Origin: an uncultured Bacteroidales bacterium
GTDB taxonomy: Bacteria; Bacteroidota; Bacteroidia; Bacteroidales; Muribaculaceae
NCBI GenBank assembly: GCA_905210435.1
Contig: CAJLWO010000051.1
Span: 1 to 19,059, forward strand
Reading direction: 5' to 3'
DNA: 19,059 nt
In this document: in pieces, positions 14,983-19,059 of the stretch
Layout: every line of letters starts with the position of its first letter
Numbering within the stretch: position 1 is the first letter of the stretch
Made by a program: the position numbers and the translations under genes
Notes under the pieces: generated by a model
The model's database searches: none
Told to the model about the DNA's origin: nothing
The model's input: the letters and a program-made list of their open reading frames with translations, nothing else

Positions 14983-16824
14983 ATGGAAAATCCAAAAGTG
15001 AAAACACTCGACAAAGTGGTGGTCCGCTTCTCGGGTGACTCCGGCGACGGCATGCAGCTTGCCGGCAATATCTTCACCAATGTATCGGCAGGACTGGGTA
15101 ACTCGGTTTCGACTTTCCCCGACTATCCCGCCGAAATCAGGGCTCCGCAGGGTTCGCTCAGCGGCGTGTCAGGTTTTCAGGTGAGTGTCGGTTCCGGTGT
15201 ACATACTCCGGGCGATGCCTGCGACGTACTCATTGCCATGAATCCGGCGGCTCTCAAGCAGAATGTGAAATTTCTGAAACCCGGAGGCGTCATCATTGTT
15301 GATATCGATTCTTTCAAGAAAGAAGCGCTCGACAAGGCTCTCTTCACCACCGACGACCCCTATAAGGAACTCAACATCTCGGCACAGGTGGTCGAAGTGC
15401 CCGTCACTACAATGACCAAGGCCGCTCTTGCCGACTCGGGCATGGACAACAAGTCTGTCCTCAAGTGCCGCAATATATTCGCTCTCGGTCTCGTATGCTG
15501 GCTTTTCGACCGTCCGCTCGAGGCTGCGTTGCGCATGCTTAAGAACAAGTTCGCCAAAAAGCCTGCCATCTACGAAGCCAATGCCAAAGTTATTCAGGCA
15601 GGTTACGATTACGGACACAATATCCACGCATCGGTGTCGACCTACCGCATCGAGAGCGACGAGGCGCGTCCCGGCGTATACACCGACCTTAACGGCAACA
15701 CCGCTACGGCATGGGGTCTTATCATGGCTTCGGAAAAAGCCGGTCGTCCGCTTTTCCTCGGTTCATACCCCATCACTCCCGCAACCGATATTCTCCACGA
15801 ACTTGCCAAACGCAAGGATCTCGGTGTGAAAGCCTGCCAGATGGAGGATGAGATTGCCGGCGTATGCTCGGCTATCGGTGCCTCTTTTGCCGGTAATCTT
15901 GCCGTAACATCTACTTCCGGCCCCGGTCTCGCGCTCAAGAGCGAGGGTATAGGTCTCGCCGTCATCGCCGAGCTTCCGCTCGTAGTGATCGACGTGCAGC
16001 GCGGCGGCCCCTCTACGGGTCTCCCCACCAAGACCGAGCAGACCGACCTCATGCAGGCTCTCTATGGCCGTAACGGCGAGTCTCCCGTATGCGTTGTGGC
16101 TCCCTCTACGCCCACCGACTGCTTCACTATGGCATTCGAGGCTGCCCGCATAGCCATCGAGCACATGACACCTGTCATCCTCCTCAGCGATGCTTTCATA
16201 GGCAACGGTTCGTCGGCATGGCGTGTGCCCGAAGCTGACGAATATCCCGAAATCAAACCGCGCTTCGTGCCCGAGGACCTGCGTCAGCAGTGGTCACCCT
16301 ATAAGCGTGACGAGGAGACACTTGCTCGCTATTGGGCTATCCCAGGCACCCCCGGCCTCGCACACCGCATCGGCGGTCTCGAGAAAGACGCCGAGACGGG
16401 TGCCATCTCCACCGACCCCGTTAACCACGAGAAAATGGTGCTTCTGCGCCGCGAGAAAGTGGCCCGTATTGCCAACGATATTCCCGCTCTTGAGATAGCA
16501 GGCAATCCCGACGCTGACACGCTGCTCGTAGGGTGGGGCGGTACATTCGGCCACCTCATGACCGCTACCGCCGACCTCAATGCAGCCGGCACACCCGTGG
16601 CTTTCGCTCATTTCCGTTACATCAACCCGCTTCCCGCCAATACGGCCGAAGTGTTCCGCCGTTACCGCCGCGTGATTGTGGCCGAGCTCAACTGCGGCCA
16701 GTTCGCCGACTTCCTCCAGGCCAGATTCCCCGACGTGGAGATACACCGTATCAACAAGATACAGGGTCAGCCGTTCCTCGTAAGCGAAATAATCCAAGGT
16801 GTCAACAACATAATCAACAAATAA
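14983..16824 (+). CDS. korA: 2-oxoacid:ferredoxin oxidoreductase, fused gamma-alpha subunit (KorA type)
   Basis: A 613-residue cytoplasmic subunit of an enzyme that decarboxylates a 2-oxoacid, most likely 2-oxoglutarate, to the acyl-CoA and reduces ferredoxin. The N-terminal gamma domain shows VVRFSGDSGDGMQLAGNIF (residues 13-31). The alpha domain starts near 210 and includes SYPITPATDI, the TSTSGPGLALKSEG region and QRGGPSTGLPTKTEQTD, with a C-terminal domain ending in QGQPFLVSEI. The frame opens at a TTG at 14977, but the ATG two codons later is the natural start. The gene is C-rich in third positions, as expected of a highly expressed gene. korB follows after six bases. Substrate choice cannot be read securely from sequence alone. 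Confidence 0.93.
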   Translation: MENPKVKTLDKVVVRFSGDSGDGMQLAGNIFTNVSAGLGNSVSTFPDYPAEIRAPQGSLSGVSGFQVSVGSGVHTPGDACDVLIAMNPAALKQNVKFLKPGGVIIVDIDSFKKEALDKALFTTDDPYKELNISAQVVEVPVTTMTKAALADSGMDNKSVLKCRNIFALGLVCWLFDRPLEAALRMLKNKFAKKPAIYEANAKVIQAGYDYGHNIHASVSTYRIESDEARPGVYTDLNGNTATAWGLIMASEKAGRPLFLGSYPITPATDILHELAKRKDLGVKACQMEDEIAGVCSAIGASFAGNLAVTSTSGPGLALKSEGIGLAVIAELPLVVIDVQRGGPSTGLPTKTEQTDLMQALYGRNGESPVCVVAPSTPTDCFTMAFEAARIAIEHMTPVILLSDAFIGNGSSAWRVPEADEYPEIKPRFVPEDLRQQWSPYKRDEETLARYWAIPGTPGLAHRIGGLEKDAETGAISTDPVNHEKMVLLRREKVARIANDIPALEIAGNPDADTLLVGWGGTFGHLMTATADLNAAGTPVAFAHFRYINPLPANTAEVFRRYRRVIVAELNCGQFADFLQARFPDVEIHRINKIQGQPFLVSEIIQGVNNIINK

Positions 16825-16830
16825 GCAATT

Positions 16831-17844
16831 ATGGAAAACAAAACATATACAGCCGCCGATTATAAAAACGCTTCTCCCGTACGCTGGTGTCCCGGTTGCG
16901 GCGACCACGCCATTCTCAACTCGCTCCATAAGGCTATGGCGACCGTGGGTGTCGACCCCTCGATGACCGCCGTGATTTCCGGTATAGGCTGCTCCTCGCG
17001 CCTCCCTTACTATATGAACACCTACGGATTCCATACCATCCACGGCCGCGCGGCTGCTATCGCCACCGGCTTCAAGGTAGCAAATCCGGAGATGACCGTA
17101 TGGCAGATTTCGGGCGACGGCGACGGCCTCGCCATCGGTGGTAACCACTTCATCCACGCCGTGCGTCGTAATATTGACATCAATATCCTGCTGTTCAACA
17201 ACAAGATATACGGTCTGACCAAGGGTCAGTATTCACCTACCTCCGACCGCGGTTTCGTATCGAAATCATCCCCCTACGGCACAACCGAGGACCCCTTCGT
17301 ACCTGCCGAACTCGTGTTCGGCGCGCGCGGCAACTTCTTCGCCCGTTCAATCGACGTCGAGCTTCAGATTTCGCAGGAAGTGCTTGTAGCCGCAGCACGT
17401 CATCGCGGCACTTCGGTATGTGAGATACTCCAGAACTGCGTTATCTTCAACAACGGCATACACAACTATATCACCGACCGAGAGTTCCGTGCCGACCGCA
17501 CAATCCACCTCGTGCACGGCGAAAAGATGCTTTTCGGCAAAGATAAAAACAAGGGTCTCGTGCGCGACGGCTTCCTTCTCAAAGCCGTGACAGTAGGTGA
17601 GGACGGCTACACAATCGACGATGTCCTCGTGCACGACGCGCACTGCCAGAGCAACTTCCTCCACCAGCAGCTTGCCATGATGGACGGCTATGACCTCCCC
17701 CTCGCCATAGGCGTAATCCGCGACGTCGACTCCCCCGTCTACAACGAGGAAGTATCCCGTCAGGTAGAAGAAGTCCGCGCCAAAAAAGGCTTCGACAACC
17801 TCCGCACCATGATCCTCGCCGGCGAAACCTGGGAAGTAAAATAA
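16831..17844 (+). CDS. korB: 2-oxoacid:ferredoxin oxidoreductase beta subunit, thiamine diphosphate-binding (KorB type)
   Basis: A 337-residue partner of the gene before it, holding the thiamine diphosphate and the [4Fe-4S] cluster that passes electrons to ferredoxin. Cys20 and Cys23 in WCPGCGDH and the Cys in SGIGCSSR are probable cluster ligands. The TPP motif begins at SGDGDGLAIGGNH and runs to FNNKIYGLTKGQYSP. No separate ferredoxin-type delta subunit gene is present nearby, so the complex appears to be the two-gene alpha-gamma/beta kind common in Bacteroidota. The start ATG is six bases after the korA stop. The terminator palindrome at 17894-17954 ends the operon. Confidence 0.94.
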   Translation: MENKTYTAADYKNASPVRWCPGCGDHAILNSLHKAMATVGVDPSMTAVISGIGCSSRLPYYMNTYGFHTIHGRAAAIATGFKVANPEMTVWQISGDGDGLAIGGNHFIHAVRRNIDINILLFNNKIYGLTKGQYSPTSDRGFVSKSSPYGTTEDPFVPAELVFGARGNFFARSIDVELQISQEVLVAAARHRGTSVCEILQNCVIFNNGIHNYITDREFRADRTIHLVHGEKMLFGKDKNKGLVRDGFLLKAVTVGEDGYTIDDVLVHDAHCQSNFLHQQLAMMDGYDLPLAIGVIRDVDSPVYNEEVSRQVEEVRAKKGFDNLRTMILAGETWEVK

Positions 17845-17893
17845 CCTCCCCCACACGGCCACCACAGAATAACCGGTCATAATATACAGCATT

Positions 17894-17954
17894 CCGCGGC
17901 TACTATTGTACTGATTTAAAAGAAAATAGTACGGCATAGTAGCCGCGGTTTTTT
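17894..17954 (+). terminator. Long-stem terminator after korB, with an alternative pairing
   Basis: CCGCGGCTACTAT (17894-17906) pairs perfectly with ATAGTAGCCGCGG (17936-17948), with an inner GTACT/AGTAC stem (17908-17912 and 17928-17932), then TTTTTT. A further CCGCGG at 17957-17962 could pair instead with the one at 17943-17948 across the T-run, which would break the base of the terminator stem. The nuclease gene starts 25 bases after this second site. Confidence 0.85.
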
Positions 17955-17986
17955 ACCGCGGACATGTACATTAATTATGACACAGT

Positions 17987-18868
17987 ATGATTAAGGAATA
18001 TAAGGCAGATGATAAATTTAAGAGATGGGCAAGAGCATTACAATTTGCCTATCGCGAAGATGTGTTGCACGACTTTAGCGAATATCGTGCCCCTCAAGTT
18101 CTACTGAGTGAAGAAAATGCGAAGCGTGGTCTGATATTTTATGAAGGTTACCGCGATTTGATATTAAGCAAGGTCGGAAACATTTCAACTCAGTTGACAG
18201 CCAATATGCTTCGCAGTGAACATATTCCGTATAATCTATTCACACCGCTTGAAACGATGCCTGAGATTTCAACCGAAATATTCGGTGAAATGATAGGCAC
18301 GCCTATCAAGAAAATTCGCGAGATAAAAATTGAATATGCCGGCGATGGGGATAAATCACTCTACCTCAATGACCGCACATCGTTTGACACATTTGTGCGG
18401 TATGAGACTTTTGACGGCAGAATTGGTGGTATTGGAATAGAAGTGAAATATACCGAAAATGAGTATCCTCTTGGCTGCAAGGAAGGTAAAGACATAGCAG
18501 GTGATAATGAGCGATATAGATTAATGACATCGCAAAGCGGATACTATATGCCCGACCTTGATATTAGAATATTCCTGGCAGCCCACCACTTGCGGCAGAT
18601 ATGGCGCAATCATATCCTTGGTTACTCCATGAAGCATAAAGGTGATGTGGAGATTATGCACCATGTCCACCTTTATCCGCAGAAAAATGAACATTTTCAT
18701 TGTCATGCTTTGCCGGATTACCGCAAATTGCTGACCGAACAAGGAAATGAGACGTTCAAGACAATCACCTATGAAACATATTTTGCATTACTCGATAAAT
18801 ACAGCAAAAATGACGGTATAACCGCCTGGGTAAAATATCTCCGAAGAAGATATCTTGGTATTAAATAG
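17987..18868 (+). CDS. PGN_0703-type putative restriction endonuclease, PD-(D/E)XK superfamily
   Basis: A 293-residue soluble protein that I match to the PGN_0703 family of putative restriction nucleases. The core reads RTSFDTFVRYETFDG (130-144) followed by GGIGIEVKYTE (147-157): Asp134 and Glu152-x-Lys154 fit the PD-(D/E)XK metal site. QIWRNHILGYSM (204-215) is another segment I associate with this family. No DNA methyltransferase, specificity subunit or helicase lies beside it in the window, so it is a solitary nuclease here. Base composition contrasts with korB: 23 of 60 bases are G or C at 18001-18060 against 39 of 60 at 17101-17160, suggesting acquisition by transfer. The ATG at 17987 is the first in frame. 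DNA cleavage and a defence role are inferred from the fold. Confidence 0.8.
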   Translation: MIKEYKADDKFKRWARALQFAYREDVLHDFSEYRAPQVLLSEENAKRGLIFYEGYRDLILSKVGNISTQLTANMLRSEHIPYNLFTPLETMPEISTEIFGEMIGTPIKKIREIKIEYAGDGDKSLYLNDRTSFDTFVRYETFDGRIGGIGIEVKYTENEYPLGCKEGKDIAGDNERYRLMTSQSGYYMPDLDIRIFLAAHHLRQIWRNHILGYSMKHKGDVEIMHHVHLYPQKNEHFHCHALPDYRKLLTEQGNETFKTITYETYFALLDKYSKNDGITAWVKYLRRRYLGIK

Positions 18869-19059
18869 TAATAATTATCATACGTACTGACAGTGAAAAA
18901 GCGGTTTAAATAGCGGTATAACCGTCTGCTATATCGTATTGTGTTAAAATCGTTTGGTAAAGTCGGCCTTTTTCGGATGGATATATATAAAGCTGACGGA
19001 GGGTTGAAAGCCCGTTGGTGTCACTATCCCCGTCCGACGCGTAGCGGAGGGCGGGGTGG
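18869..19059. other. Non-coding tail with GC-rich hairpin at the window edge
   Basis: No gene was found in these 191 bases. CCCCGTCC (19028-19035) pairs with GGGCGGGG (19049-19056) with one G-U pair, and CGC/GCG extends it inside. This could be part of an interspersed repeat or the 3' end of a convergent feature outside the window. The earlier part is AT-rich without a clear terminator for the nuclease gene. Confidence 0.35.

Noticed and set aside
16294..17157. Minus-strand open frame of 287 codons opposite korA-korB
   Set aside because: It spans the junction of two clear plus-strand genes; its length comes from the strong C-ending codon bias of those genes.
1..19059. tRNA, rRNA or CRISPR array
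   Set aside because: Scanned by eye on both strands; no cloverleaf with CCA end, no rRNA core sequence and no regularly spaced direct repeats were found. A short structured RNA ending at the left edge cannot be excluded.
18869..19059. Attachment site or direct repeat bounding the nuclease gene as an island
   Set aside because: I compared both flanks (17845-17986 and 18869-19059) by eye and saw no matching direct repeat of useful length.

Overview
The window looks like a chromosomal piece of a Bacteroidales bacterium, probably a gut Muribaculaceae-type lineage; the family level is inference. The evidence is a PorZ-like type IX secretion protein, a Bacteroidota-style LptD, a two-gene 2-oxoacid:ferredoxin oxidoreductase, a viroplasmin-RNase H fusion, a PGN_0703-type nuclease, octamers of the form TAnnTTTG (the Bacteroidota -7 element) upstream of several genes, and weak or absent Shine-Dalgarno sequences. 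No tRNA, rRNA, CRISPR array or intact transposase was seen.

Layout. Positions 106-14681 are almost entirely minus-strand genes. Reading in the direction of transcription these are: lptD (LPS export to the outer membrane); the mscL-aroK pair (mechanosensitive channel and shikimate kinase, overlapping by one base); a divergent alanine-dehydrogenase-like gene overlapping an RNase HI gene; nadA (quinolinate synthase); leuS; then a tight run of rdgB, porZ, an unknown 173-aa protein and a 70-aa membrane protein that ends at a convergent terminator. At about 14.7-15.0 kb the strand switches. korA-korB (2-oxoacid:ferredoxin oxidoreductase) run on the plus strand to a strong terminator, followed by an isolated, low-GC PD-(D/E)XK nuclease gene.

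Most genes are housekeeping. The unusual material is mainly in the gaps: (a) an AT-rich gene-free stretch of 625 bp (7888-8512) with four one-mismatch DnaA-box-like 9-mers, two inside a repeated 14-mer, plus nested inverted repeats, which makes it a candidate replication origin or DnaA-binding locus; (b) a 161-bp fold-back element between mscL and lptD with 13-bp terminal inverted repeats and TTA on both sides, which looks like a MITE; (c) a nest of GC-rich palindromes at 10488-10624 that supplies the aroK stop codon; (d) a terminator with an alternative pairing ahead of the nuclease gene. Within genes, the alanine-dehydrogenase-like protein lacks the expected catalytic Lys and His, the middle of porZ is far more AT-rich than its ends, and two genes downstream of porZ could not be assigned. 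I did not find a multi-gene system that I can call new with confidence.
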